Positions 24,341 to 33,293 of a stretch of 38,935 bases of DNA are shown in pieces. The position numbers were made by a program, and so were the translations under genes. This DNA is from Tardiphaga sp. (GTDB taxonomy: Bacteria; Pseudomonadota; Alphaproteobacteria; Rhizobiales; Xanthobacteraceae): the NCBI RefSeq assembly GCF_028290785.1, contig NZ_JAQGJD010000054.1, forward strand, positions 1-38,935, given 5' to 3'. The notes under the pieces are model-generated. The model ran no database searches, had not been told where the DNA came from, and saw nothing but the letters and a program-made list of their open reading frames with translations. Every line of letters starts with the position of its first letter. Position 1 is the first letter of the stretch.

Positions 24341-25121
24341 AGGGACCGCCATCGTTGTACGGCGGTACTTGTCGATCGCATATCGCGGACGTAGTTTGCC
24401 ATCCGGCGAACGCTTTTCGGGGGGTGCAAAGATCAACTTTTTCAGCGCCTGGGACCTTGTGGTCAGCGGCAATCCAACGCTGATGGCAATTGTCAGGCTG
24501 TCGCTGGCGGTTAGTCTGACAGCGGCGGTCATCGCCGGTGCCGTGGGTATGCCACTCGGCGCGTCGCTGGCGCTGACGCGGTTCCCGGGCCGCGCCACGC
24601 TGATAGTGCTGTGCAATGCCATGATGGGCTTGCCGCCGGTGGTGGTCGGGCTTGCCGTGTATCTGCTCCTATCGCGATCCGGTCCGCTCGGCGCCATGGG
24701 CATCCTATTCACGCCCGCGGCGATGATCGTGGCGCAGACGATCCTGATTGTGCCGATCATTGCCGCGCTGACCCGGCAGACGGTGGAGGACCTCTGGTCC
24801 GAGTACTCCGATGAACTCAATTCGATGGAAGTCGGCCCCGTCGGCCGCGTCGCAACGCTGCTATGGGACGCACGCTACAGCCTAATGACCACGCTGCTGG
24901 CCGGTTTTGGCCGAGCCATTGCGGAGGTCGGCGCGGTCATGATCGTTGGCGGCAATATAGACGGTTTCACCCGCACGATGACCACTTCAATCGCACTCGA
25001 AACGTCCAAGGGCGATCTGCCGTTGGCTATGGGGCTGGGGCTGGTGCTCATTTGCATCGTGCTGGCCATCAATGCCGCAGCGTGGGTGGCCCGGCTGTGG
25101 TCCGAACGGCAGGCAGGATGA
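24327..25121 (+). CDS. tupB: Tungstate-type ABC transporter permease TupB
   Basis: This is the inner-membrane permease of an oxyanion importer. The conserved protein starts at FFSAWDLVVSGNPTLMAIVRLSL (about residue 38 here). It has five or six hydrophobic helices and the coupling-loop region around the EVGPVGRVATLLWDARYSL and AGFGRAIAEVGAVMIVGGN segment typical of tungstate/sulfate-class permeases. The first 37 residues (arginine-rich, not hydrophobic) are not expected. At the usual start position there is ATC after a GGGGGG stretch, where relatives would have ATG. So either translation starts at 24327 or an altered start is used. The stop overlaps tupC in an ATGA. Confidence 0.87.
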   Translation: MSFPPGTAIVVRRYLSIAYRGRSLPSGERFSGGAKINFFSAWDLVVSGNPTLMAIVRLSLAVSLTAAVIAGAVGMPLGASLALTRFPGRATLIVLCNAMMGLPPVVVGLAVYLLLSRSGPLGAMGILFTPAAMIVAQTILIVPIIAALTRQTVEDLWSEYSDELNSMEVGPVGRVATLLWDARYSLMTTLLAGFGRAIAEVGAVMIVGGNIDGFTRTMTTSIALETSKGDLPLAMGLGLVLICIVLAINAAAWVARLWSERQAG

Positions 25122-25846
25122 TCATGCGGGCGCCATCCAGTGAACTACCTCTAGTGCTCGACCGCATCTTGTTTAAGGCGGGCGTGGCAACAATTCTCAA
25201 TCACCTCAGCCTCACCATCGCGCCCGGCGCGCCCACGGTCATCGTTGGACCGAACGGCTCCGGCAAGACGACGCTGCTTCGACTCTGTATGGGGCTGATT
25301 GCACCGACCGACGGCAACATCACTTGGGGCGGCCGTCGACAGGCCTCGATGGCGCGCCGGGCCATCGTATTCCAGCGGCCAGTGATGCTCCGCCGTAGCA
25401 CCGCCGCGAATGTTGCCTACGCACTGGCCAAAGCCGATGTGCACCACAGCCACCGCGCCGCCCGCGTCGATCAACTTCTAGCCCGGGTCGGATTGTTTGA
25501 CATGGCGCAGCGCGCGGCGCGAAGTTTGTCCGGAGGCGAGCAACAGCGGCTAGCACTGGCACGGGCGCTCGCACGCGACCCCGAATTGCTTCTGCTCGAC
25601 GAACCCACCGCCAGCCTTGACCCGGCATCGACACGCCGCGTCGAGGAAATTATCCTGGTGGCGGCGCAATCCGGTATAAAGATCGTGATGGCGTCGCACG
25701 ATCTCGGTCAGGTGCGCCGCATCGCCGGGGATGTGGTATTTCTTGCACGCGGTGCGCTTTGCGAACACAGCAGCGCGGACAACTTTCTCAACCGGCCGAC
25801 CATGCCGGAAGCTGCGGCCTTTCTGCGCGGCGATCTCGTCATCTAA
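25118..25846 (+). CDS. tupC: Tungstate-type ABC transporter ATP-binding protein TupC
   Basis: This 242-residue ATPase powers the importer. Walker A (GPNGSGKTT), the Q-loop region (IVFQRPVMLRRS), signature LSGGEQQRLALARAL, Walker B LLLLDEPTASLD and the switch histidine (MASHDLG) are all intact. There is no extra C-terminal regulatory (TOBE) domain, unlike ModC, which agrees with the Tup class. The ATG at 25118 overlaps the tupB stop. An alternative ATG at 25124 is in frame. Confidence 0.9.
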   Translation: MIMRAPSSELPLVLDRILFKAGVATILNHLSLTIAPGAPTVIVGPNGSGKTTLLRLCMGLIAPTDGNITWGGRRQASMARRAIVFQRPVMLRRSTAANVAYALAKADVHHSHRAARVDQLLARVGLFDMAQRAARSLSGGEQQRLALARALARDPELLLLDEPTASLDPASTRRVEEIILVAAQSGIKIVMASHDLGQVRRIAGDVVFLARGALCEHSSADNFLNRPTMPEAAAFLRGDLVI

Positions 25847-25862
25847 GCTTTAAAAGGAGCAT

Positions 25863-26702
25863 ATGATGCAGAACCGATTTCTATCGCTCGCGCTGAGTTT
25901 AGGCCTGGGCGCCGCCACGCTGGTGGCACCCGCGGCCGCGCAGGAAAAGTCGATCATCGTGGCTTCCACCACCTCAACACAGGATTCCGGGCTGTTCGGA
26001 TATCTGCTGCCGCTGTTCAACGCGAAGACAGGAATCGACGTCAAGGTGATCGCGCAGGGTACCGGCCAGGCGTTAGATACGGCGCGGCGCGGCGATGCCG
26101 ACGTGGTGTTCGTGCACGCGAAGGCGCAGGAAGAGCGGTTTATTGCCGAGGGTTTTGGCGTCAGGCGTTTCGACGTCATGTACAATGATTTCGTGCTAGT
26201 CGGACCGATCAGCGACCCCGCTGGCATCACGGGAAGCAAGGATGTGTCGGCCGCGCTGACGACAATCCAAGCCAAGGCGGCACCGTTCGTCTCACGCGGC
26301 GACAAATCCGGCACTCATTTCGCGGAGCTCGCTTTGTGGAAGGATGCTGGCATCGACATCGCCGCCGCCAAGGGCCCCTGGTATCGCGAAATCGGCCAGG
26401 GCATGGGCGCAGCGCTTAATATTGCCAATGCTATGAATGGCTACGTGCTGTCCGATCGCGCCACGTGGCTGTCATTTAAGAACCGCGGCAATCTTGTTAT
26501 CGTCGTCGAAGGGGACCGGCGCATGTTCAACCAGTACGGCGTGATCCTGGTAAATCCCGGAAAGTATCCGTCAGTTAAAAAAGAGTTGGGTCAGAGCTTC
26601 GTTGACTGGCTGATCTCGCCCGAGGGCCAGGGCGTCATTGCCAACTACAAGATCGACGGCCAACAGTTGTTTTTCCCCAACGCCGAGAAGAAAGCCTCTT
26701 GA
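25863..26702 (+). CDS. tupA: Tungstate-type ABC transporter substrate-binding protein TupA
   Basis: This is a 279-residue periplasmic oxyanion-binding protein. A Sec signal (about 1-26, ending AAAQ) is followed by IIVASTTSTQDSGLFGYLLP, containing the TTTS-like oxyanion loop known from tungstate-binding TupA proteins. Other matching segments are DVVFVHAKAQEERFIAEGFG, FVSRGDKSGTHFAELALW and a C-terminal FVDWLISPEGQGVIANYKI. TupA proteins strongly prefer tungstate over molybdate. Whether that holds here cannot be read from sequence. AAAGGAG lies just before the ATG. It is the last gene of tupBCA, 16 bases after tupC. Confidence 0.92.
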   Translation: MMQNRFLSLALSLGLGAATLVAPAAAQEKSIIVASTTSTQDSGLFGYLLPLFNAKTGIDVKVIAQGTGQALDTARRGDADVVFVHAKAQEERFIAEGFGVRRFDVMYNDFVLVGPISDPAGITGSKDVSAALTTIQAKAAPFVSRGDKSGTHFAELALWKDAGIDIAAAKGPWYREIGQGMGAALNIANAMNGYVLSDRATWLSFKNRGNLVIVVEGDRRMFNQYGVILVNPGKYPSVKKELGQSFVDWLISPEGQGVIANYKIDGQQLFFPNAEKKAS

Positions 26703-26832
26703 GGCGTGCGGTAAAAGTCTGAGCTTCTGACTGGACCCCCGCGCCTGCTCTCCGTTCGTGGGCCGTTGAGGGCTTGGCGTTCTCGGCGCCGATCCGCTCT
26801 CAGGGCGCGTTATTCGGCTCGGCTCTCGGTGC

Positions 26833-27093
26833 TCAGTTCGACGTCTCGAGCGTTGTCGGTGTTCCCGACTTTCTGATCAGGAACACGATCCCTTTATCGC
26901 CCTTCTCAGTGGCTTCGAGACGGTCGCCCGTCTGTTGGATCAGCACCGGAATATCGATCGCCGCAAGTGGGTCCGTGCAAGTCACTTCCAGGTAGTCACC
27001 GACGCTCAGCCGGGCGAGCGCCTTTCGCGTTTTGAGCGCCGGGAGGGGACACTTGAGGCCCGTCAGATCCAATTTCGTGAGCGTCATTTGCAT
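26833..27093 (-). CDS. TusA-family sulfur carrier protein
   Basis: This 86-residue protein has the TusA signature LDLTGLKCPLPALKTRKAL (Cys-Pro-x-Pro) near its start, followed by the usual VGDYLEVTCTDPLAAIDIPVLIQQTGD and a final hydrophobic strand. TusA-like proteins hand on persulfide sulfur. It is transcribed divergently from fdhD, whose product sulfurates the formate dehydrogenase cofactor, so a role in supplying that sulfur is a fair inference. A second ATG two codons in (27087) is possible. An alternative role in tRNA thiolation is less likely in this setting. Confidence 0.88.
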   Translation of the reverse strand: MQMTLTKLDLTGLKCPLPALKTRKALARLSVGDYLEVTCTDPLAAIDIPVLIQQTGDRLEATEKGDKGIVFLIRKSGTPTTLETSN

Positions 27094-27234
27094 TCAATCC
27101 GCAGTCGCTGTTGTGGCTTCTTTTGATGACGCCCGAGAGGCGTCGTAGGTCACGGCGGCTCTTCTTTCCCAAGTCGTCCGACTTGCGGCGACATGCATAT
27201 ATCCGTGCGGCCCAGAATGTCATATTCAGCTAGC

Positions 27235-28125
27235 ATGACCAAACCCAGCGAAGCCACCGCCCCCCTGATCGTGCCGAATCCAGCGGATCCGCGGCTCACC
27301 GAGCGCGTCACCGGCACCGACCAGACCGGCGCGGAAACCGAGATCAACGTCCCGGTCGAGCGTCCACTGACGCTGTATCTGAACTCCCAGGAAATCGTCA
27401 CGATGATGACGATTGGTGATTATCCGGAATACCTGGCACTGGGCTATCTGCTCAACCAAAACATGCTGAAATACAACGACGAGGTCACCGAGGTCGAATA
27501 TGACGACGATCTCCAAGTGGTCGTGGTGCGCACGGAGCACCACACCAACTTCGAGGAGAAACTTAAGAAGCGCACACAAACCTCCGGCTGCGCCCAAGGG
27601 ACAGCTTTCGGCGATCTGCTCGAAGCGGTGGAGAATGCGGCACTGCCCAAGGCCGAGTTGCGGACCTCCTGGCTCTATGAGATGACCCGCGCGATCAACA
27701 CCATGCCGTCATTGTACCTCGAGGCCGGCGCGATTCATGGTTGTGTGCTTTGCAAGCAAGGCACGCCGGTCTGCTACACTGAGGATGTCGGCCGCCACAA
27801 CGCGGTCGATAAGATTGCGGGCTGGATGTACCGTCATAACGTCGATCCCGCCGACAAGATTCTTTACACGACCGGCCGGCTGACCTCCGAAATGATCATC
27901 AAGACGGTGAGAATGGGGATTCCGATCTTGGTGTCGCGGTCAGGTTTCACGGCTTGGGGAGTCGATTTGGCCCGACAGGTCGGCCTGACGCTGGTCGGCC
28001 GCGCGCGCGGGAAGCGCTTCATTGCGCTGTCAGGCCAGGACCGCATCACCTACGATCAGAATCTGGAGTTTGTCGCGGAAGAGTCCATGCGCAGCAGGCG
28101 CAAAGGCGGCGCCCACGATGACTGA
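27235..28125 (+). CDS. fdhD: Formate dehydrogenase accessory sulfurtransferase FdhD
   Basis: FdhD transfers sulfur from a cysteine desulfurase to the bis-MGD cofactor, a step required for active formate dehydrogenase. The protein (296 residues from ATG 27235) has the family sequence [20 protein letters not shown], the catalytic loop [22 protein letters not shown]-like [12 protein letters not shown], and [15 protein letters not shown]. Only one cysteine (C119) lies in the loop where E. coli has Cys-x-x-Cys. C119 matches the essential one. ATGs at 27193 and 27217 are in frame and would add up to 14 residues. None has a strong ribosome-binding site. It overlaps mobA by 8 bases. Confidence 0.93.
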   Translation: MTKPSEATAPLIVPNPADPRLTERVTGTDQTGAETEINVPVERPLTLYLNSQEIVTMMTIGDYPEYLALGYLLNQNMLKYNDEVTEVEYDDDLQVVVVRTEHHTNFEEKLKKRTQTSGCAQGTAFGDLLEAVENAALPKAELRTSWLYEMTRAINTMPSLYLEAGAIHGCVLCKQGTPVCYTEDVGRHNAVDKIAGWMYRHNVDPADKILYTTGRLTSEMIIKTVRMGIPILVSRSGFTAWGVDLARQVGLTLVGRARGKRFIALSGQDRITYDQNLEFVAEESMRSRRKGGAHDD

Positions 28126-28744
28126 TCACTCAAAGACACCCGGCGTGCTACTGGCTGGCGGCCTCGCACGTCGAATGGGCGGCGGAGACAAGCCGATGCG
28201 CGAAGTCGGCGGACGGACCATTCTCGCGCGGGTCGTCGCCAAGCTGGCGCCGCAATGCGACGGATTGATCCTAAATGCGAACGGAGATCCCGCCCGCTTC
28301 GCGGCGTTTGGCCTGCCGGTGATCGCAGACACCGTCGCGGACTATCCGGGACCCTTGGCCGGCATTCTGGCCGCGCTGGACTGGGCAGCCGTAAATCGGC
28401 CGTCCGTGGAATATGTCTGCAGCGCTTCCGCCGACTGCCCTTTTCTTCCTGACGATCTGGTGTCGAGACTGCATGGAGCACGGCTCGCGGAGAACGCCCA
28501 GCTTGCCGTCGCCGCGTCCGACGGTCAGTCGCATCCGACAATCGGGCTCTGGAAAGTTAGTTTGCGCTACGAACTTCGCGAAGCTCTTGCCGTCGAGGGC
28601 ATTCGCAAGATCGACCGTTGGACCGCCCGCTACACGCTCGCCACCGCGCAGTGGCCCGTCGAACCTTTCGATCCATTTTTCAACGCCAATACGGTGGAAG
28701 ATATCGACGCCGCCGAGCGCTTGGTCGAGCTCTGGGGCATCTAG
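28118..28744 (+). CDS. mobA: Molybdenum cofactor guanylyltransferase MobA
   Basis: It attaches GMP from GTP to molybdopterin, making the MGD cofactor used by both formate dehydrogenases. In this 208-residue protein, the nucleotide-binding motif [22 protein letters not shown] is at residues 11-32, then [14 protein letters not shown] (the metal-binding D-x-P region) near 104-117, and [17 protein letters not shown] near the end. The start overlaps the end of fdhD by 8 bases, so the two are co-translated. The pairing of FdhD with MobA is common in FDH clusters. Confidence 0.92.
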   Translation: MTDHSKTPGVLLAGGLARRMGGGDKPMREVGGRTILARVVAKLAPQCDGLILNANGDPARFAAFGLPVIADTVADYPGPLAGILAALDWAAVNRPSVEYVCSASADCPFLPDDLVSRLHGARLAENAQLAVAASDGQSHPTIGLWKVSLRYELREALAVEGIRKIDRWTARYTLATAQWPVEPFDPFFNANTVEDIDAAERLVELWGI

Positions 28745-28956
28745 TGCGCCGGGTCCCGGACGTCGCGAGGGCCTGCCGGTACGCGGGGATTTGGGCTTGC
28801 GGTTCAGCCCGACATGGCTGCCGGCGCGCCGTGCTTGTCGGTGACGCGCAACGGACGTAGTTTCGGCGACCATCGGACATTGGGGGGCCACCATGCCGCT
28901 CACACTCCGAAGGTGCTTCAGCGGCCGCGCAGAAAGGAGACCATGTAATCCCGATT

Positions 28957-30045
28957 TTGACGCAACGCTTGCCGTCATCGTTGACTTCGCTCGATGCGGC
29001 GGTGGCGACGCTGTGCCGTGGACTGCAGGCCGTGACGCCGGAGCAGGTTCTACTGGCGGATGCGCTGAACTGTATCGCTGCTAACATGCCCCTCCCGGCG
29101 CCGTTCCCCCCGTGCGATACGGCCATCCTCGACGGTTGGGCATTCACCTCGGGGCACCTGGTCGGCGCGTCTTCCTATTCGCCCCTGCCGCTCGCTGTCG
29201 CGCCGTGCTGGGTTGAAGCTGGCGAACCGATGCCGGAAAGCTGCGACTGTGTGCTCGACGACGATGTCGTTGATGCGTCGGGTCCGTTGGTGCAAGTTGT
29301 TTCGGAAGCGTTTCCTGGCCAGGGTGTACGTCGAGCCGGAGGCGATATTGCCGCAAGAGAACCGTTTATCGCGGTAGGGCACCCAATCCGCGTTCTGGAC
29401 TTGGTACGCGCGCGGGCTGCGGGGTATGCGACGCTGCGGGTACGCCGTCCGCGCCTTCGGCTGACCAACATGTCGACCGATCCCAACAACGGCTTGACCT
29501 CGTCAATGATTGGCGAACTGGCGCGCGCTGAGGGCGCGGCGGTCTCGCACGGCGACGCCGCGTGCCTGACGGGCAATCCCTGCGACCTGCTGATCACCAT
29601 CGGAGGCACCGGGGTCGGCCGCCGCGACGCCGCGGTCACCGCACTGGCGGAGCGCGGCACCGTCCTTGCCCACGGCCTCTCGCTGCTGCCCGGGCGGACC
29701 ACGGCCATCGGGACCATCGCGAAAGTCCCCGTGATCGCGCTGCCTGGTCGGCCGGATCAGGCGGTGGCAGGGTGGTGGACGCTGGCACTGCCGGCGCTGG
29801 ACGTGCTCACGAAGAGATTCCGCCGGCCCATGAGGACACTCCCGCTGGCGCGAAAGATCGCTTCCGCCGTCGGCGTCTCCGAAATTGCGCTGCTCAGGCA
29901 AACCGATTCGGAGTGGGCACCTTTGACAGTCGGCGACCTCTCGCTGGACGCTATCGCCGGCGCCGATGCGTGGCGTTTGATCCCCTCGGAAAGCGAAGGA
30001 TTTGCGGCGGGTGCGCTGATCGACGCCTATATGCTAAAAGCCTGA
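28957..30045 (+). CDS. Short divergent MoeA-like molybdopterin-binding protein, start damaged
   Basis: This MoeA-family protein of about 362 residues has the N-terminal domain element TAILDGWAF (D59, matching the MDGYA aspartate) and the MoCF segment LLITIGGTGVGRRDAAV (about 212-228). Where catalytic MoeA has KPGKP, it has LLPGRT (about 243-248), losing the lysine, so metal insertion by it is doubtful. The best ribosome-binding site (AAAGGAGA, about 28933-28940) precedes an ATG (28943) that runs straight into TAA. Adding one base after ATGT would give MLIPILTQRL, in frame with the body. TTG at 28957 is the only other start nearby, 16 bases beyond the site. A single-base deletion is likely. 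Confidence 0.75.
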   Translation: MTQRLPSSLTSLDAAVATLCRGLQAVTPEQVLLADALNCIAANMPLPAPFPPCDTAILDGWAFTSGHLVGASSYSPLPLAVAPCWVEAGEPMPESCDCVLDDDVVDASGPLVQVVSEAFPGQGVRRAGGDIAAREPFIAVGHPIRVLDLVRARAAGYATLRVRRPRLRLTNMSTDPNNGLTSSMIGELARAEGAAVSHGDAACLTGNPCDLLITIGGTGVGRRDAAVTALAERGTVLAHGLSLLPGRTTAIGTIAKVPVIALPGRPDQAVAGWWTLALPALDVLTKRFRRPMRTLPLARKIASAVGVSEIALLRQTDSEWAPLTVGDLSLDAIAGADAWRLIPSESEGFAAGALIDAYMLKA

Positions 30046-30072
30046 TGCTCAAAGCCTTCCTGTGAGTTCCCT

Positions 30073-32034
30073 ATGCCGAATGCACCCGTTACGTCTGTCC
30101 GCGAAAGCATAGATCAGGAACAGTTCCTGACGATTCTGTCGCGTGAGGAAGCCATCGCACGGTTCGAGGCGGCACTTTTCCCGCGCGTCGTCGTCAGCGA
30201 GTACAGAGCGCTTGCCGACGCGCTCGGCCACCCGTTGGCCGCCGACATCGTTGCGCCGATCGACGTCCCGCCATTCGACCGTTCCAACGTCGATGGTTTC
30301 GCGGTGCGCTCCGCCGACCTCGCTAGCGCCGGCGAAAGCGCGCCCGTGCGCGTAAGGCTGAATGGCGAGGTAATCGCCTGCGGCACCGCACCGGTCCAGC
30401 CCGTGCTGACGGGCACGGCGACGTCGATCGCGACCGGCGGACCGGTGCCGCGCGGCGCCGACGCCGTCATCATGGTCGAGCACACCCAGCCGTCCGGTCC
30501 CCACGTGATCGAGGTTCGCCGCGCGGCCTCGCCAGGCCAGTTCGTATCCTATGCCGGCTCCGACATCGCGCGTGGCGAGATGCTTTTGCGCGCCGGAACC
30601 GTGGTCGGGTCGCGCGAGATCGGCATTCTCGCCGCCTGCGGCATCGCTACCGTTTCGGTAGTGCGGCGCCCGCGGGTCGCGGTGATGTCCACCGGCGACG
30701 AACTCGTGCAGCCCGGCGAACTGCTGCGGCCGGCAGCGATCTACGACACCAACGGCGCCATCGTCACCGCTGCGGTCAAAGAAAATGGGGGCGACGCTGT
30801 TTTCGTCGGCGCAATCGGAGATGACGAACGGCTGCTGGAAAAGGAAATGCGCAATGCGCTTGCCGACAGCGACATGCTTGTCCTGTCCGGAGGAACTTCA
30901 AAAGGCGCCGGGGACGTTTCGCACCGGATCATCGCGCGGCTCGGGCCGCCCGGCATCATCGCTCACGGCGTGGCGCTGAAGCCCGGTAAGCCGTTGTGCC
31001 TTGCGGTGTGCGACGGCAAACCCATCGTGATCCTTCCGGGCTTTCCGACATCCGCGATGTTCACATTTCACGACATCATCGTGCCGATTCTCCGCCGCCT
31101 CGCCGGGCTGCCTCCGCGCGCCGACGCGCAGGTCACAGCGAAGGTGCCGGTGCGAATCGCGTCCGAGCTAGGCCGCACCGAATTCGTTATGGTGTCCCTG
31201 GTGGAGGCCGACGGTCGGCTGATCGCCTATCCCGGCGGCAAAGGATCGGGGGCGATCACGTCGTTTGCTCAGGCCGATGGCTTCCTGCGCATCGATGCAC
31301 TGGCCGATCAGATGCCGTCTGGAACTGAAACTGCGATCACGCTCTTCACGCCACATGTCCGTGTCCCGGATCTGGTGATCGTGGGCAGCCACTGCACCGG
31401 CCTGGACATCGTAACCGCTCCGCTGGCGCGTGCCGGCCTGTCGGTGCGCTCGATCTCCGTCGGCAGCCTCGGCGGCCTCGCGGCGGCAAAGCGCGGCGAA
31501 TGCGATTTGGCGCCGATCCATCTCTTCGACGAAAAGACAGAAACCTATAACACGCCGTTCCTTGCGGAAAGCCTCGAGCTCATGCCAGGCTGGCGCCGAA
31601 TGCAGGGGATCGTATTTCGCGCCGGCGACAAGCGTTTCGATGGCCTGAGCGCTGAGGAAGCGATACGTGCCGCGCTGGCCGATCCCGCCTGCATCATGGT
31701 CAACCGCAACCAGGGCGCGGGCACCCGCATCCTGATCGATCGGCTGCTCGGTTCGGCGCGGCCGGATGGCTACTGGAACCAGCCGAAGTCTCACAATGCC
31801 GTCGCCGCGGCCGTCGGCCAGCATCGCGCCGATTGGGGAGTAACCATCGAGCCGGTGGCCCAAGCTGCAGAGCTCGGTTTTATCCCGTTGGCGGAAGAGC
31901 ATTACGATTTCGCCGTCGTGACATCGCGAAAGCAGCGGCCAGCCGTGCAGGCATTCTTCTCGGCGCTTCGATCGCCCGAGAGCCACGCGGCCCTCGCGAA
32001 CGCCGGCTTCCGGCCGGCTACGGCCGAGAACTGA
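30073..32034 (+). CDS. MoeA fused to a periplasmic-binding-protein-like domain
   Basis: This is a 653-residue two-part protein. Residues about 20-420 are MoeA: SNVDGFAV (D74), STGDEL (206-211), LSGGTSKGAGD (about 271-281), the intact KPGKP lysine motif (303-307) and LPGFPTSA (321-328). Residues about 432-640 are a PBP-like domain of the kind found in molybdate-responsive or LysR-like proteins: DLVIVGSHCTGLDIV, DLAPIHLFDEKTETYN, MVNRNQGAGTRILIDRLL. Such a domain could sense or hold the metal oxyanion or pterin. It has no signal peptide, so it is cytoplasmic. MoeA inserts Mo or W into adenylated molybdopterin. It is co-directional with the other moeA genes. Confidence 0.88.
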   Translation: MPNAPVTSVRESIDQEQFLTILSREEAIARFEAALFPRVVVSEYRALADALGHPLAADIVAPIDVPPFDRSNVDGFAVRSADLASAGESAPVRVRLNGEVIACGTAPVQPVLTGTATSIATGGPVPRGADAVIMVEHTQPSGPHVIEVRRAASPGQFVSYAGSDIARGEMLLRAGTVVGSREIGILAACGIATVSVVRRPRVAVMSTGDELVQPGELLRPAAIYDTNGAIVTAAVKENGGDAVFVGAIGDDERLLEKEMRNALADSDMLVLSGGTSKGAGDVSHRIIARLGPPGIIAHGVALKPGKPLCLAVCDGKPIVILPGFPTSAMFTFHDIIVPILRRLAGLPPRADAQVTAKVPVRIASELGRTEFVMVSLVEADGRLIAYPGGKGSGAITSFAQADGFLRIDALADQMPSGTETAITLFTPHVRVPDLVIVGSHCTGLDIVTAPLARAGLSVRSISVGSLGGLAAAKRGECDLAPIHLFDEKTETYNTPFLAESLELMPGWRRMQGIVFRAGDKRFDGLSAEEAIRAALADPACIMVNRNQGAGTRILIDRLLGSARPDGYWNQPKSHNAVAAAVGQHRADWGVTIEPVAQAAELGFIPLAEEHYDFAVVTSRKQRPAVQAFFSALRSPESHAALANAGFRPATAEN

Positions 32035-32039
32035 GGATC

Positions 32040-33293
32040 ATGGCGCAGCTTTCCGACGACTGTTTTGCTTTTGGCGGACCATTGATGTCGGTGGAGGCCG
32101 CCGTTGCCATCATCGCGGCGCGCGTAACGGCCGTCGCGGAAACCGAAAACGTCGGCCTGCTGCATGCCGACGGCCGAATACTTGCCGCCGACGTCGTCGC
32201 GCCGCTGCCACTGCCGCCGTTCACCAACTCTGCCGTTGACGGCTATGCGGTGCGCAGTAGCGATCTTGGCACAGGCGAATTGTTACTTCCTGTAAGCGGG
32301 CGCGTTCAAGCCGGCGCCGCGTCGCAGCAGCCGATCGCAGCAGGTCACGCCATGCGCATCTTCACTGGCGCGCCTATGCCGGAAGGCGCCGACACCGTGT
32401 TCATGCAGGAGGATGTCAAGCTCGACGGGGCCGGCAACGTCCTATTGCCGCAAGGTCTCAAGGCCGGCGCCAATGTGCGGCCTGCCGGCGAGGACGTCGC
32501 CAAAGGAATTTCGGCGCTACCTACCGGGTCTCGGCTCCGACCGCAAGACTTGGCGCTGGTCGCGGCCTTCGGCATAGCCCAAGTCAGCGTGCGGCGTCGC
32601 ATCCGCGTGGCGGTGTTCTCTACCGGAAATGAGCTGACTTCACCGGGTGCATCGCGCGGCACCGCCCAGCAGTTCGATTCCAACCGTTTCATGTTGATGG
32701 CACTGCTGTCCCGGCTCGGATGTGAAGTAGCAGATCTTGGCATAATTTCCGACGACTGTGGATTGCTTGCGGGGGCGCTGAGGAATGCCGCCGCGGCGCA
32801 CGATCTGATCCTGACCTCGGGCGGGGTCTCCACCGGCGAGGAGGATCACGTCAAAGCCGCAGTGGAAAGCGTCGGTTCACTCGTATTGTGGCGAATGGCA
32901 ATCAAGCCGGGCAGGCCGGTGGCGATGGGTATCATCGATGGTACACCTGTGATCGGGCTGCCAGGCAACCCGGTAGCAAGCTTCGTGACTTTCGCACATG
33001 TCGTGAGGCCAACTGTTTTCGCGCTCGCCGGCGCCATGCCACAGAGGTTGGCTCCGATGCCCATACGCGCAGCATTCAGCTACAGGAAGAAGATCGCTCG
33101 CCGCGAGTATGTCCGCGTCTCAATGCGCCATGGCGCGGACGGCCTACTCGAAGTCACCAAATTTCCGCGGGAAGGCGCCGGTTTGTTGTCATCGCTGGTG
33201 GAGACTGATGGACTAGTTGAACTAGGCGAACAAATCACGCAAGTGGATCCAGGCGACGTGGTCGGGTTTTTGTCCTACGCCAGCCTTTTGTAG
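32040..33293 (+). CDS. moeA: Molybdopterin molybdotransferase MoeA
   Basis: This 417-residue protein has complete MoeA features: TNSAVDGYAV (D67), APMPEGADTVFMQED (about 111-125), FSTGNEL (193-199), TSGGVSTGEEDHV (259-271) and AIKPGRPVAMG (287-297) with LPGNPVASF. It inserts molybdate (or tungstate) into the adenylated pterin. ATG 32040 has GGAT just upstream and lies 5 bases after the stop of the fused moeA gene. It is the last intact gene before the right tRNA fragment. Why three MoeA-family genes lie in a row is discussed under findings. Confidence 0.92.
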   Translation: MAQLSDDCFAFGGPLMSVEAAVAIIAARVTAVAETENVGLLHADGRILAADVVAPLPLPPFTNSAVDGYAVRSSDLGTGELLLPVSGRVQAGAASQQPIAAGHAMRIFTGAPMPEGADTVFMQEDVKLDGAGNVLLPQGLKAGANVRPAGEDVAKGISALPTGSRLRPQDLALVAAFGIAQVSVRRRIRVAVFSTGNELTSPGASRGTAQQFDSNRFMLMALLSRLGCEVADLGIISDDCGLLAGALRNAAAAHDLILTSGGVSTGEEDHVKAAVESVGSLVLWRMAIKPGRPVAMGIIDGTPVIGLPGNPVASFVTFAHVVRPTVFALAGAMPQRLAPMPIRAAFSYRKKIARREYVRVSMRHGADGLLEVTKFPREGAGLLSSLVETDGLVELGEQITQVDPGDVVGFLSYASLL

